Assembly (NCBI GenBank): GCA_964007475.1
Contig: OZ023273.1
Location: forward strand, 106,266,485-106,330,484
Length of the DNA stretch: 64,000 nt
Direction: 5' to 3'
DNA from: Hybos culiciformis
Taxonomy: Eukaryota; Arthropoda; Insecta; Diptera; Hybotidae
A program made the position numbers and the translations under genes. Below the pieces are notes generated by a model that saw nothing but the letters and a program-made list of their open reading frames with translations, had not been told where the DNA came from and did not search any database. Positions 11,501 to 22,975 of the stretch are shown here, piece by piece; position 1 is the stretch's first letter; the number at the start of each line of letters is the position of its first letter.

Positions 11501-13970
11501 TAATTTAACAATCTATCAAAAAGATAAACAATAATAGGGTTATTAGCTTATATTTTTGTTTAATGCTAATGTTAAACATAATATTAAATGAGTAAAAGTC
11601 AAATTTATTGTTAATTATTTATAGAGTATATATTAGATTATTCATTAATGTATGTATATGGACATTGGACATACATAATTTTATTTCGTTCATTATAATG
11701 AAAAAATAGTTAGTATACTATGTAATGTATAATTATTCGGTAAAAAAGGATCATATGCCATAGGAAGTTTAGAAATGCTCTTATGTTTACGAGAAAAGAC
11801 ATAAAAATATTTTATTACAAAGTTATAGTTGTTGTATTTTTTACTAACTTCCTAAAAATTTACGACTGTGAAATGCTGAAAACTTTAATTACAAAAAAAA
11901 AATGTAATAGTATTATTATAGTAGGTATAACATAAAACATCACATCATAGACGTTGATATACTGGATAACATTCATTGACTTTCATTGCATTTAAGTATA
12001 ACAAAATAATATCTCATCACATTTTTCCAATGTCCTGACAAGTTTTTATAGTTGTTTATGCCAGAAACTATAATGTAATCAAGATTATAATGATTTTCTG
12101 GTTTTTTTTTTTTAATTTCACCATTCACATTATTCCAAATCAAGAATTATTTTGGTAAAAAAAAAAGCATTAACAAATATATCATTTTCTGATGTCCTTC
12201 TCTGTTTTAAATGATCTTTTTGCATTATATATGTAATAAGTATAATCTATCTTAATCTGTAAAAATATGTGTAGTAAATGGTGACATTTGTGTCAATATT
12301 TTTTCCCACTGTCTTAATATTTTAATTTAAGATGAAAAGATTTTATTTTTTGAACATTTATGCACGTTTTTAGGTATATATAAATTACATAAGTTTGTTA
12401 AAGTTAAACACAAATAAGGATAATGTATCCTGCTTAGAGTAAATATATATAAAGTTTATATTCTTTTGACAATATTTCACTTTTACGCTAATTTATTCTA
12501 ATAGGAAATCTTTAATATTTTGAAAGCATTTAATGTTGTAAATATTTTTATATACATAATATATTATACAAATATATGTATATTGTAAATAATAAGTTTC
12601 ATATCCATAATAAATTTTCTTAAAAAAAAAAAAACAATTTTATTACTTTTCCTGGTGGAATAGCAAATAAATTGATTTTTGATAGCATAAGTTTTTTTTT
12701 TGTGACGTATATAACACATAACACATAATATCTTTTTCAAATATTTAAATTTTTGTATTATGTGGAAATTGAAAGAGTTTTTTTTTTGACATTTTTTCTT
12801 TTTTTTTTTTAAAATAACACTTCGAGCAAACGTGAATGAATCAATTTCGGTTAGCGATGATGTTTCAAGGTTTTAAAATTAATTTTTTAGAAAAGATTAT
12901 AAATAACAAAACTGTAGATGTAGATTTACACTTGAATTCAGACATTTTATTTGATATATATTTTATTTGATATTTCATAATTATGTTATTTAGACTAGGG
13001 TCTTTACATATTAAAGCAGATTAAAGCTGACCCATACTGAAGAACATAATATTTTTAAAAAATATACCTAAAAATAAATATTTGTATTTATTAATATTAT
13101 ATTGCTATTATAGTATGAACATAAAATATTATTATTTTTATAAAAATCTTAAAATCAAATTAACACATCCATAAATTATTCACATGCTTAAGGAACCGTA
13201 AAGAGAAAAATAAACTTTTTTTTATTGATTTTTACGTTTTTAATGTGTTCAAAAGAAAAATAAGAAAATAAAATAAATATATGTAATAATAATATATAAA
13301 AATTTTATATTATGTATGTGTGTTCAAGTAAAATCGTATTCTCTAACTTTAAGAAAAGTTGCCAATCTTCACCCATCTCATCTGTTTATCCTTTTATATT
13401 TGTGCAGACTATATATCATATATTATAATATAATATATATATTTATTTGTATTAGTACAGTGTACTCAATGTAACTATATATGAATACTAGATACGTACG
13501 AACTAAGGTTAAAAGAATAATTATTATTAGTTCCTTGTCAGTAACTTTAATAGAATATGTATTAATCCTATGTGACTCTAATATATATATATATATGCAC
13601 AAACAAATAAAGATAAATACGTTGTTATGTATATATATTGGGAATTGATATAGATAAATTAATTTTAATTTTGAAATCATGACTATTTTTGTGCACAGAA
13701 TTAAAATAAAAATAAAATTCATTGGGTGCTTGCTCAATTATTATTATCATTATGTAAAGTATATTTGAAGTATATAATACCTAGAATATATTTTATTACG
13801 AAAAAATGTAATTGTGTAAGATTTTTTATTCTTATTGGAAAAGAATCGTGACCTTTACTAATGAGTTTTTCGAAAAAACAATTTCAGATTGATATAATGA
13901 ATTGGAATTATATATAAAACATGACAAAAATCATATGGGTACTTGTATTATATTATATATACAATATATA
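5511..13970. other. Intronic AT-rich DNA, no gene seen
   Basis: About 8.4 kb of A/T-rich sequence with poly-A/poly-T runs and short direct repeats. Examples are AGTGTTAATAATAT...GAATATTC at 8172-8194 and 8201-8223, and ATTTTATTTGATAT twice near 12945-12978. A slightly GC-richer patch (about 10885-10965) contains AACGGGCGGGTAAC, but nothing recognisable surrounds it. Confidence 0.5.
8172..8223. repeat. Short direct duplication (2 copies)
   Basis: AGTGTTAATAATATATTGA leads into ATATTC at 8172, and a second copy two bases shorter starts at 8201. Local duplication, no wider context. Confidence 0.7.
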
Positions 13971-13978
13971 TATATACG

Positions 13979-14886
13979 CAGGGCCGGTCCAGCTATATGT
14001 GCATGATGTGCATTTGCACAGGGCGCCTAACGAATAGGGCGCCAATCGATTTATAGTCAAGAACATGCAAATGCATTCGAAATTGACTACTGTGCTACTG
14101 TTCACAAAAAACTCTACAACACAGTATACAATTTTTTTGTATACCATGAGTGCCTAATGTGCAAATAAAAATTCAAAATAGAATAAAATCAACATAGTAT
14201 ATATGTAAATATTTTTTTTGGAATACACTAGATAGAAAAAGTCTGTGTACGGGCTCGTTTCTTATTTTTTGTTTAACATGTTCCCAGTTTTTGATGTCAT
14301 TAAGAAGCACTCTATGAATAAAGTTTTTTTGTAAAAATTTTTTTTTTTTCATAATTTAAATTTTGAGAAATATCAATTTTTGGAAAAGTCTGAGTACAGC
14401 CGGTTTCAATGTCGCGTCTCAGAAATTAACTAGTAATGTCATTTGAAAGGCAATTGAATGTAGATCATTTTGCGCCATATAATTGTATCTCTACGATAAG
14501 GGAAAGTGTCATAAATTGGCCTTGAAAGTCATAGAAATAGCTTAGAATCGTTGGAAAATAGGTTAGAACCGCTTGTTAATTTCTGAGACGCGGCATTAAA
14601 ACCGGCTGTACGCAGACTTTCCCAAAAATTGATATTTCTCAAAATTTGATAAAAATTTTTTTTTTCATAGAGTCCTTTTAAATGACATCAAACTGGGAAC
14701 ATGTCGAACAAAAAATAAAAAAGCGATCCCATACGCAGACTTTTTCTACCTAGTGTATCTATATTTATTTGAGGACTAGCACTAGACCTACGTTAGTATA
14801 GTCTACCTCAACGGTGAAAATACTATGCTTATGGGCGCAATTTTCAAAATCAGCACAGGGCGCCGAATCGGCTTGAACCGGGCCTG
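13979..14886. mobile_element. Non-autonomous hAT element with 8-base TSD, interrupted by a nested MITE
   Basis: The left terminus is CAGGGCCGGTCCAGC and the right, reverse-complemented, is CAGGCCCGGTTCAAGC; GGGCGCC words occur near both ends. The element is flanked on both sides by TATATACG (13971-13978 and 14887-14894), a perfect 8-base duplication. A CAGG start and an 8-base duplication are hallmarks of hAT transposons. Without the inner MITE (14226-14755 plus its duplicated TA) it would be about 376 bases, too short for a transposase, so it would have moved with enzyme supplied in trans. Frames of 60-77 codons crossing its ends are incidental. Confidence 0.92.
14226..14755. mobile_element. 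Palindromic (foldback) MITE nested in the hAT element, TA-flanked
   Basis: Long inverted arms, about 14226-14430 against 14575-14755, start CACTAGATAGAAAAAGTCTG on the left and CACTAGGTAGAAAAAGTCTG on the right (reverse complement). Shared inner words include ATGTTCCCAGTTT, GAGAAATATCAATTTTTGG and CGTCTCAGAAATTAAC. A unique core of about 140 bases separates the arms. TA lies on each side (14224-14225, 14756-14757). TA duplication and long inverted arms fit a Tc1/mariner-mobilised foldback MITE; the superfamily is inferred. Position shows it inserted after the hAT element. Confidence 0.9.
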
Positions 14887-14894
14887 TATATACG

Positions 14895-15799
14895 GTACTA
14901 AAACATAATAACAAAGTTAACCACTTTTTTTTCAATAAAAATCTATAACATATACGAGTAATAATTTGTTTATCTAAAAATGTGCCTATATAAACCAATT
15001 CACACGATTTTTGTATTTTGTTTATGATACTTATGAAACTTTTTCAAAAAAATAATATCTATCTAAGAAAATTAATAAACAAAACAGAATAAAAAAAAAT
15101 TAATTAAATTTAAAAGATATATTAACATTAATTGAAATTTACATTTTCTTCCCATAGTGTATATGTAAAAAATTTATTTATTAGAAATGTATACCATTGA
15201 GATTTCTCAAAAGCGGCAAATGAAACTACGATTCAAGTTATTTTAAAAAATTCATGAATTTTTTTTTTAAAGTTTTTAATATTGTATAAAATTTTAATAC
15301 TGATGATGTTTTAAAATTATATGAAACGCTACCAATTCAAAGCTAAAAATAATATTAAGTGTCATAATTTATATATTTTATAATTTATATGATTAAAATT
15401 ATGATTAATATCATGAATATGTCATAGATAAAACTCTTTTTTATCCATTCTTTTGCCAATTTAAAAACTTTAAACCAAGCATTTATAATGTAGGAAATAA
15501 AATTAAATAGTATAGTATTAAAAAAAAAAAAAACTATTATTTTATATAAATTGTACATTTTTACAAAAGTTTTCTTTTTTAGAATTAATAAATAATAAAC
15601 TTGTTTAATTTTTTTTTTTTTTGAGAGAATTTTAAAGTTAAGTACCACTAGATACATCCTTTGAGTATGAATTTCATATGTCATTTTACCATTTTGCTTG
15701 TATATACTATTCATTTTAAATTTTTAATGTATTTAAGTTACTTTTTATTATACATTGTATGTAGTTTTGTAATTACTTTTTTGTCTCCAAAGCAATAAA

Positions 15800-15838
<39 letters not shown>

Positions 15839-17180
15839 TACAGTTTTATTTTCATTTCATATAGTTTTTCTTTAAATATAAAATAACTAAATTTTTTTTG
15901 GCATTTGAAATTATTTCTGATAAATTTGGCGCTATTGTTCCTGTCTTTAATGTTTTTGGAGTTTTGGGTACACTTACACTGATATTATTATTCTTCGGCA
16001 AATATTAAATTTTTTATAATCTTTCTGATAAAGCTAAGTTGAAATATTTCAAATTTTGGACTTTGAGATGAAAATAATTCATTTATACGTATAAAAAAAA
16101 AATTATCAAAAACTTGAAAATTTTACCTTCATTGATGACATTGGTGTACATTGACATTAAAACTATAAATAAATTAAGACAGAATTTGTGAAGTGGAAAA
16201 TTTTAAAATTTATTTAAAAATTATTAGTAAAAAAAGGTAAGGGTTTTTTAACACTGCTTTATACTTTTTAATAAGAAATTCTAAGAATTTTTATTAAAAT
16301 CATAAATTGAAAATTTAATCTGAAATGGAATTTCTACCAATAAATTTTCTCCAATATTTTTGATTATTTGAGCAAAAAAAAAAAAAAAAATAAAGTAAAA
16401 AAAAAGTAAAGTAAAAAAATTCCCAATGTAAATATGGTACGTGTTTGAGAATTTCATATACTTTTGGTTTTATTCCATCATGCATGGAATAATTCTTTCA
16501 CACTATTGTATATAAAGTATGTTGCTCCATTCACAAAGTTCGCTAAAACAAATTGGAAAAAGTTAATTTATTTGTAATTTAACTAAAAAAAAAAAGAAAT
16601 TTTTTTTTTCTTCTATAAATGAATTATTATTCGTCTAAGTTCCTATGTAGTTGAACAATAAAAATGATAGTAAATTATTGTGAATTTCATTGAAAAATAT
16701 TTATACTTTTTTAGATATTTTTCAATTGAAATCGATAAATATAAAATTGATGTTTACTATAGAAATAAGGTTTTGTTTGGCAGACTATTTTCCTGCTCTT
16801 GATGGTTTATATTTAAGTATACATATACATTTTACCAATTTAATTTTTATCTTAAATTTCTCAATTTCCATTCTGTATATTTTTAATTTTTTATGAAAAA
16901 TAAAAATTTACAATTTCCCTTCAAAAAATATAAAGTCTTGTTTGGTATACGTACATATTTTATATTAGTATATTATAGATTTTTTTTTATTTATATTTTT
17001 CTTTTTCAATTAAAACAAATAATATTTCCCTGTGCTTTTGTTGCTATGTTTATGGATGTTGTATATAGGCTAGGCATTGCATAGATATTTATGTTGTTTG
17101 TATCAGTACTTTTATTTCATCTGGCTAGTTTATTGTTGGCATGGCATAAATATGAAAAAAAAAAAAAAGCAAAAGAGCAG
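14895..17180. other. Intronic AT-rich DNA with AT microsatellite
   Basis: A/T-rich with a long TA run at 15804-15836 and several poly-A/T tracts. No recognisable frame or inverted-repeat unit. Confidence 0.5.
15804..15836. repeat. (TA)n microsatellite
   Basis: About 16 uninterrupted TA units inside the long intron of gene 1. Confidence 0.97.
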
Positions 17181-17787
17181 TTTGGAACGTAGTTCCTTAG
17201 CGTACATATAAGTAATTTTCATTTTTTATCAATTCAAAATTTTATTAATTTAAAAAGAAACTTTTTTCTACTTTTCCCAGTTTTCTCTAATTTTGCATTT
17301 TTTTCATTTAAAGAAACCTTTTTTAAGGAGCAATTTTAGCTAAAACTAAGAGTCTGTTCACTTATTAGTAATTATTAAAAAAATTGAAATCGGATTTAAT
17401 ATTCCAGATTTTTTAATTTGTAAACGACACGATTTTACTGCTGTTATTTTAAAAAATGAAATAATTTTGTCCTAAAGCCGTTCGCAAATTCAATTTTACT
17501 TCTTAAAATTCTGCAAAGGGAAATTTTAAATTTCCCATAACAAACTAAATTTGTAGGTGAATTCAAAAACTAAAATTGTATAGAAAAGAAAAAAGCGGCA
17601 AAAATGGGTAAGAAAATTCGGTCGGTCACGTATTATTATAAGTTTTTGATTTCAGTCAGCCAAATATTATTTTATAAGTAGTTGATTTTAGCAGATTATA
17701 CAGAATGCAGAAAATTACGTCCTCAATTTAGAAATTGTGACTCTAAGTTTATCAATTTTCATACAACGTTCAATAAAAAACTATAAC

Positions 17788-17833
17788 TATTTGCCGCGAG
17801 AGGGACTGTTTATTTGCCGCGAAAGGGACTGTT
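17788..17833. repeat. 23-base tandem duplication
   Basis: TATTTGCCGCGAGAGGGACT plus GTT at 17788-17810 is followed directly by a copy with one change (GAAAGG) at 17811-17833. Inside the 17181-18917 element. Confidence 0.95.
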
Positions 17834-17945
17834 TACATTTTATCAAATCATATAAAATGCGACGGCGTCGACTCATTATTTAAACTTTAAAAAAATTAAC
17901 AGGTATCGTTAAAATTGACTGTTTTGACAACCCATTTATTTAAAT

Positions 17946-18110
17946 TTTTTCACCCATAAGTATGTGCTATTTTTCGCCATTGGGGCACTATTTGAATATT
18001 TAACTAAGTATGACTCTTTTGTTTACATTTGTTTTCACCCATAAGTATGTGCCTTTTTTCGCCATAGGAGTCGCTATTTGGAGATTTAAACAAGTGAATA
18101 CTTATAAATT
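17946..18110. repeat. 85-base-period duplication
   Basis: CACCCATAAGTATGTGC, then TTTTTCGCCAT, then CTATTTG, begins at 17951 and again at 18036. The second copy is diverged. The 73-codon frame at 18010 spans it and is not a supported gene. Confidence 0.85.
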
Positions 18111-18917
18111 TAAATTTTTTGTTTTTGTTGTTTTTGCAACACAAAAAAAAAGAAATATCATAAGCCAAAATGGCAAAGTATCGAAATATTTAACGCCGGC
18201 AGACGACTTGACTTGCCTTGGTACCGAATAGCGCCTTTATATTGGCAAAATAATACTGACAAAATTATGCAAGATTTTTATTAACATTGAAATTAGTATG
18301 AAAATCTAAATTTTATTTGAACTATAAAATATTAATTAGTTAATAATAAAAAATTAATATTTACTAAATATTCAATTTTATAAATATTTTATAAATTGAA
18401 ATAAAATTTAAGTTTATCAATTTTCATACAAAGTTCAATAAAAAATACAAGAGCCGGCGGGACGTTTGATAGATGTGAAACATCGGAATTATTTTGTACA
18501 GATAAGATAATATTGATAGATAACTTTGATAGAATTTAGGATTTTAATTTTATAAATTTCATTGGATGTTTACTATTCTTTTTGTTTTATTTCAATTAAT
18601 TATTAATGCAAACCAATGAACACAATATTTATTAAAATACCTAAAAAAATATAATAAAAATATAATAATTTTTTTTAACTTTTTTTTTTTGTTTATCATG
18701 TACCGACAGACGCCGACGCGGTCATATTTTTGGTCGCTGCGGCTTAGCAGCGATATTTACAAAATTTTTTGGAACTGCTGCTAAAAAAAAAATCATTGCT
18801 CGCTCAAAATCTATGATCGCGTGGGAGTGTGTACCGACACTATGTACTGACACTAAAGTGTTCAAATTTTTAATAAATTTTTCCATAAGAGCGTAGAATA
18901 AGGAACTACGTTCCAAA

Positions 18918-19695
18918 AATAAAACTACTGATGAGAATTTGTTATTGAAATTAAGTTCCCGGTATCACTGAAGTGGAAATAGAATTTATTACGTATAGTT
19001 AAAGCACGCAACTGGAAAAATCAAAGCATCTATATATTTTGAACAAGAAAATAGATATACCTACCTACACTCTTATAATTTATTTCGTTCTTTTTTTTAT
19101 TGACAAAAAAAAAAAAGAAATCATATTTTTTTTTAAATTCAATAATATTTTATGGACATCTACATAAATTTTCTATAGTCGAAGGAAGATAATTTATTTT
19201 ATAATTGTGCACAATAAAGATATGTTCTAAGTTAATTTTGTTATAATAAACAAAATTATTTTCACTGATGCTTTTTTTATGGAAATTATAAATGAAAGTT
19301 CTTTTATAACAACATCTCTATCTAACTAGCTTAATTAATGTCATCATAGTGCACTTATAAAGTATAAAATAAAAAAAAAATTTCTTTGAAAAATTTCATA
19401 TTTGAATAAAGTAATATACATAAAGCGCGAATTAGTTACAGTGTACTTGTAAAACAAGTGTAATGTAAAAAAAAATTCAAATAAAAACAGCAAAAAGTTA
19501 TTGTAGTTAATTTTGAGTGGTTCTTTTTAAATAAATAATATATAAATTTAGTTTAGAACAAAAAGTTCATTATTTTTGCTTTAGATTATTTCTATAGATA
19601 TTTTTTCTTGTCTGTCGAGTTTCTAACGAAAAAAACATCTCATTTGGAAATAAAGAATATTTAATAGTATATTCGGATTGGGTAGTATACTTTTA
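18918..19695. other. Intronic AT-rich DNA, nothing recognised
   Basis: Ordinary A/T-rich sequence with homopolymers; no frame, inverted repeat or motif of note. Confidence 0.5.
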
Positions 19696-20062
19696 TGTAA
19701 TTCAAGAGCCATTCCGTGGAGGCGAAATTGATGGGGTCGTGAATAAAAATTTGTAAGCGATGACAAAATTCTTTTTTAATAGAAATTTTGAACGTCAAAA
19801 TTAAATTGAGTCGCGGCCAAAATACATTTAGAACATGAATGCTGCCTTCACTGTTTGCCGCAGATAAAATTCTTTTTATTTGATTGAGTCGCGGGGGAGT
19901 TCATTTTAAAAATGAAAATTGACCAAAAAAAAACCTTTTGCAGGAATAAATTTAGCGATCGCACATGGAGTCGAAATTGACCATAAATTGTTGTCGCAGA
20001 TAATTAACGAGAAGATCAATTTATGTTTTAATTCATTCCGCTATGTTAGAGTGGCGTAAAGT
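19696..20062. repeat. Degenerate repeat cluster with GAGTCG / GCCGCAGATAA words
   Basis: Related CpG-bearing words recur: GGAGGCGAAATTGA (about 19719), TTGAGTCGCGG (about 19806 and 19884), TTTGCCGCAGATAAAA (about 19854), GGAGTCGAAATTGACC (about 19968) and TTGTCGCAGATAATT (about 19991). This suggests a decayed tandem or nested repeat, perhaps related to the TTTGCCGCG repeats at 17788. No coding frame is convincing. Confidence 0.5.
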
Positions 20063-20976
20063 GAAAATTTAAAGAAACATGAATTCAATTCATTTTCTGT
20101 TCCTTACGAACTTAAAAAAATTTTTTTTTAATTTATTTGAAAAGAACTAAACTTTTTAAATAACGAAACATTTTTTTCTGTTAAAAAAGGTAAAAAAACA
20201 AATAAAAAAATGGCTTTAATTCCTATATCTTCTCAAATTAATGTTTTTTTCAAATAATTAAAATTTTGTTATGAGCAAAATGATCAACAATTTTTTGTTC
20301 AACAATTTCACATCCAGAACATCTGATATAATAAACTTTAAATAAATTTTTATTGACACTCTAATGTTATATCAAAATAAAAAAAAAAAATAAATAAATC
20401 TGTTTCACGATGAAGTTAAGTATTGAAATTTTTGTTTTCCCAAAAAATTTATTTTCATTTTATTAAATTTTTCAATTTAAAATTGATTGTTGTCGAAAAT
20501 CTGACAACAAAAAAATAATTCATTGTCTAACTGAAATTGACATAAGAGACTTTAAAATTCATATAACATTTACGCAGAGAGATTAAAAGATTTTATAACT
20601 CTGGACATAAAATTACAACACATTTTACAAGACAATAAGAATATCACATCATCTACAATTTACATTAACTACAGTACATACCAAAAAAGTTAAGTACCTA
20701 CATTATTGTTTTATACATATAACACTATTGTATATTATATTATATGTTTAGAAGTTAAAAGCTTAATATGGAATTCTAGTGGGAAATAAAATGGTTAGAC
20801 CGAATGTAATTAAGTAAGACAGAAAAAATAAATTGATTTGTCATTCTATTTTTCCTTGAACTATATTAAATGTATACGGATACGTGATTTCTATAATGGA
20901 ATTGTAAAAAGGTTTTGCTGCATTTATTAGAATGATTCGTTGGTAATCGAAACATTCTTGTTGTATCAACTACAAG
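20063..20976. other. Intronic AT-rich DNA, nothing recognised
   Basis: A/T-rich with poly-A/T runs; no supported feature on either strand. Confidence 0.5.
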
Positions 20977-21245
20977 GCACATAACGAAGGGTCCGAAATT
21001 GAAAGTATGACAAGTAAAAATAACAACTTTTCAGGAGAGTGATTTAAAGTTTTGTAATACTTTTTAATTTTCAGGTATTTTTTTAATATATTAATATTAT
21101 ATATCAATAAGTGCAGGTGTGATACGAAAATGAGGTTAAGACAAGAGAAATATTATAGATTTAGAAGCGAAGAATACAAAGGTGTAATATTTTGAAAGTA
21201 TGTTAAATAATTTTGTCATACTTTCAATAGGGACCGTCGATGTGC
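20977..21245. mobile_element. Candidate 269-base inverted-repeat element
   Basis: The left end GCACATAACGAAGGGTCC, then ATTGAAAGTATGACAA, mirrors the right end, which reverse-complemented reads GCACATCGACGGTCCC, then ATTGAAAGTATGACAA. The 16-base inner block is identical and the outer blocks differ by small gaps. No target-site duplication is obvious. Size and structure fit a MITE; the family is unknown. Confidence 0.65.
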
Positions 21246-21658
21246 AATTCTGTAGTAAAATACTTTAAATAGATGGTAATCTTTATGTTGTTTTAATCTG
21301 CTTATCATTTTACTACATTATAATTTTATTTCTGACCCGAACTTCGCACTAGATATACAAAAACATTTGTATGCCAACATTATGTTGCGACAATTTTAAT
21401 GTATCGTGTGTACATAATAATAATAGTAGGGCATTTTATTTTATTTTTTTCTTATTTTTTAAAACAGTAGATAGTGTGAAATTTAATTTAACAAAAATGT
21501 GAAATCTTTTGCACTCATATACAAATAAACCGGGAAAATGAAAGCATTTTTCCTAATGGGATTTTATATGTTTTCAATGTTTGTATGTGAAATTTTATAG
21601 TTTTATCTTTCATTTTATTTTTCATTAAAAAAAAAAAGGATTAAATGATTAAACTTAC
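21246..21658. other. Intron 5' end of gene 1's long intron
   Basis: A/T-rich sequence directly following, in transcription, the donor of the 21659-21788 exon. No further signal seen. Confidence 0.5.
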
Positions 21659-21788
21659 CACTGTTTCTAGAATCTCGATCCTCCTGTGGTTGTTGGACAG
21701 GGAAATTTTTTGATATTCCTTCCATTAGGAAATCAAAGTATATATTTTCCGTATTTTCCTCCAGAATTAATTTAATTGCACATTTCTT
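21659..21788 (-). CDS. Gene 1, QUA1-like exon (43 codons plus 1 base)
   Basis: The acceptor TTTTATTCAG precedes AAG at 21788 and the donor GTAAGT follows AGTG at 21659. The exon reads KKCAIKLILEENTENIY, then FDFLMEGISKNFPVQQ, then PQEDRDSRNS, and its last G pairs with GA of the next exon to make Gly. AIKLILEE resembles the second helix of the QUA1 dimerisation region in Sam68/qkr58E proteins (pattern AxxLIxEE), in the right place before the KH lead-in. The following residues are poorly conserved linker. The first QUA1 helix (family pattern YLxELLxEK) must come from an exon further upstream, at higher coordinates. Alternatively, an internal Met (FLMEG) could start a shorter isoform. Confidence 0.85.
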
Positions 21789-22418
21789 CTGAATAAAACA
21801 TTTTTTTTTTTTTTAAATTTATAAACACTAAGCAATTAGTTTTCCAAAAAAAATTATTCTCCACACAGCTGAAAAGAAAGAAAAAAAAAAAAATCTGAAT
21901 TAGTACTAATCTGTGACAGATAACTTGTTTTGAAATTCAAACAATAATTTTTTTTTTTCATTTATTCTATTTGGGTTAATGTAAAAGTTATGACAGGTTG
22001 TTATTATATCTTTTGAATTTTTTTTCAACTCGAGAAGTCAAAAGGTTTAAGTTTAAATTTATGTTTTTTTTTTTGCCTTTTACTTTTAATATTTTATTTA
22101 TATTTCTTTTTCTAAATAAGCAATATAGCAAAAGTCATCATAGCCAATTATTGTTGAAGGATTTTTTTTTTTTGCCTAAATTTTTTTTCCGTTCCAATAA
22201 TTTTGAAAGGAAATAATAACTATACAAGCATTTTATTTTTTCGAATTTTTTCAAAATAAAAAAAAAGTCACTGAGAAAATTGTTCAATTCTTTTTATATT
22301 TGATTGTATAAAATTTAGGAAAATGAATGCATTTAGAAGTTCCGTTTGCTTGTGGAGCAACTCGTAAATAATCTTTTACATAATGGCACAAAAATAACCT
22401 GAAATATAATTTAAAATT

Positions 22419-22483
22419 AGTACGCATTATTTTTTTACTTGTTTAGTACGCATTATTTTTAGTACACATTATTTTTCTACTTG
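22419..22483. repeat. AGTAC(G/A)CATTATTTTT repeat, three spaced copies
   Basis: Copies begin at 22419, 22445 and 22461, with CTACTTG/TTACTTG spacers. Local tandem duplication. Confidence 0.85.
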
Positions 22484-22665
22484 TATGTTTACTTGTCGCC
22501 TTAAGATTTTGGGACGAAAAAAAAATTTGTGATTCATGATTTTAAGAACCTGGATTTTTTAGTTTAAGCTTGCACTGACTGCTTTTTCTTCATGAGACAT
22601 TAAGAAGACAAAAAATAATAGATTTTGAGACGTATTTTTGCTCTTTTATAAAAACATTTTTGTGA

Positions 22666-22709
22666 GCGTCTCATATTTCTAAAGTTTGCGTCTCATATTT
22701 CTAAAGTTT
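22666..22709. repeat. 22-base perfect tandem duplication
   Basis: GCGTCTCATATTTCTAAAG plus TTT occurs at 22666-22687 and again immediately at 22688-22709. Confidence 0.97.
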
Positions 22710-22900
22710 GCTTCGTTAAAGTATTTTTTTGAATCCGAAAATCAGTAAATTTTAAATCAATTAGAGCCCAAAAACAAATTAATTTCTTTTGGATATAAAT
22801 TAATAATTTTTTGGATAGTCATTTACATTTTTCCAGATCTAAGCTAATTATTTTTAAACAAAGTTCTTTAACAGTAATTTTACTCGATTCGAGTTCTTGA

Positions 22901-22975
22901 GAACCAAGTTTATTGGAACCAAATTCATTGAAACCAAGTTCATTGGAACCAAGTTCATTGGAACTAAGTTTATTG
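22901..22975. repeat. 15-base minisatellite, five copies
   Basis: GAACCAAGTTCATTG-type units repeat five times with single-base variants; a sixth, degenerate unit follows. The period is a multiple of three, so one plus-strand frame stays open (pattern E-P-S-S-L), but it is preceded by a stop (TGA at 22898-22900) and followed by TAA, so it is not called as coding. Confidence 0.95.

Larger units (their letters stand above)
17181..18917. mobile_element. Unclassified 1.7-kb element with 19-base perfect terminal inverted repeats
   Basis: TTTGGAACGTAGTTCCTTA at 17181-17199 is exactly inverted at 18899-18917. The terminus is itself nearly palindromic (GGAAC-GTA-GTTCC). Between the ends base composition changes: CpG-rich words (GACGGCGTCGACTC, GCCGGCAGACGAC, GACGCCGACGCGG) stand out. 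A 36-base direct repeat occurs at 17745-17780 and 18410-18445, with further tandem repeats listed separately. I could not read a target-site duplication (flanks GAGCAG and AATAAA) and no transposase frame is present, so the class is open: a degenerate DNA element or a complex satellite-like unit. Confidence 0.7.
1978..21658 (-). other. Gene 1 long intron (19,681 bases) hosting several MITEs
   Basis: The intron lies between the QUA1-like exon and the first KH exon; the donor is GTAAGT (minus strand at 21653-21658) and the acceptor TTGCAG. It is phase 1. It holds the inverted-repeat units listed separately at 5078-5510, 13979-14886 (with a nested element), 17181-18917 and 20977-21245, plus AT microsatellites. 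I see no other gene inside. Confidence 0.85.

Noticed and set aside
13423..13737. 104-codon minus frame in the long intron
   Set aside because: Built around TA repeats and A/T runs; hydrophobic I/Y content follows from base composition rather than a membrane protein.
15385..15714. 109-codon minus frame in the long intron
   Set aside because: Low-complexity F/I/K composition, homopolymer-driven.
22901..22975. CRISPR-like array
   Set aside because: Units are contiguous with no spacers, and the window is clearly eukaryotic.
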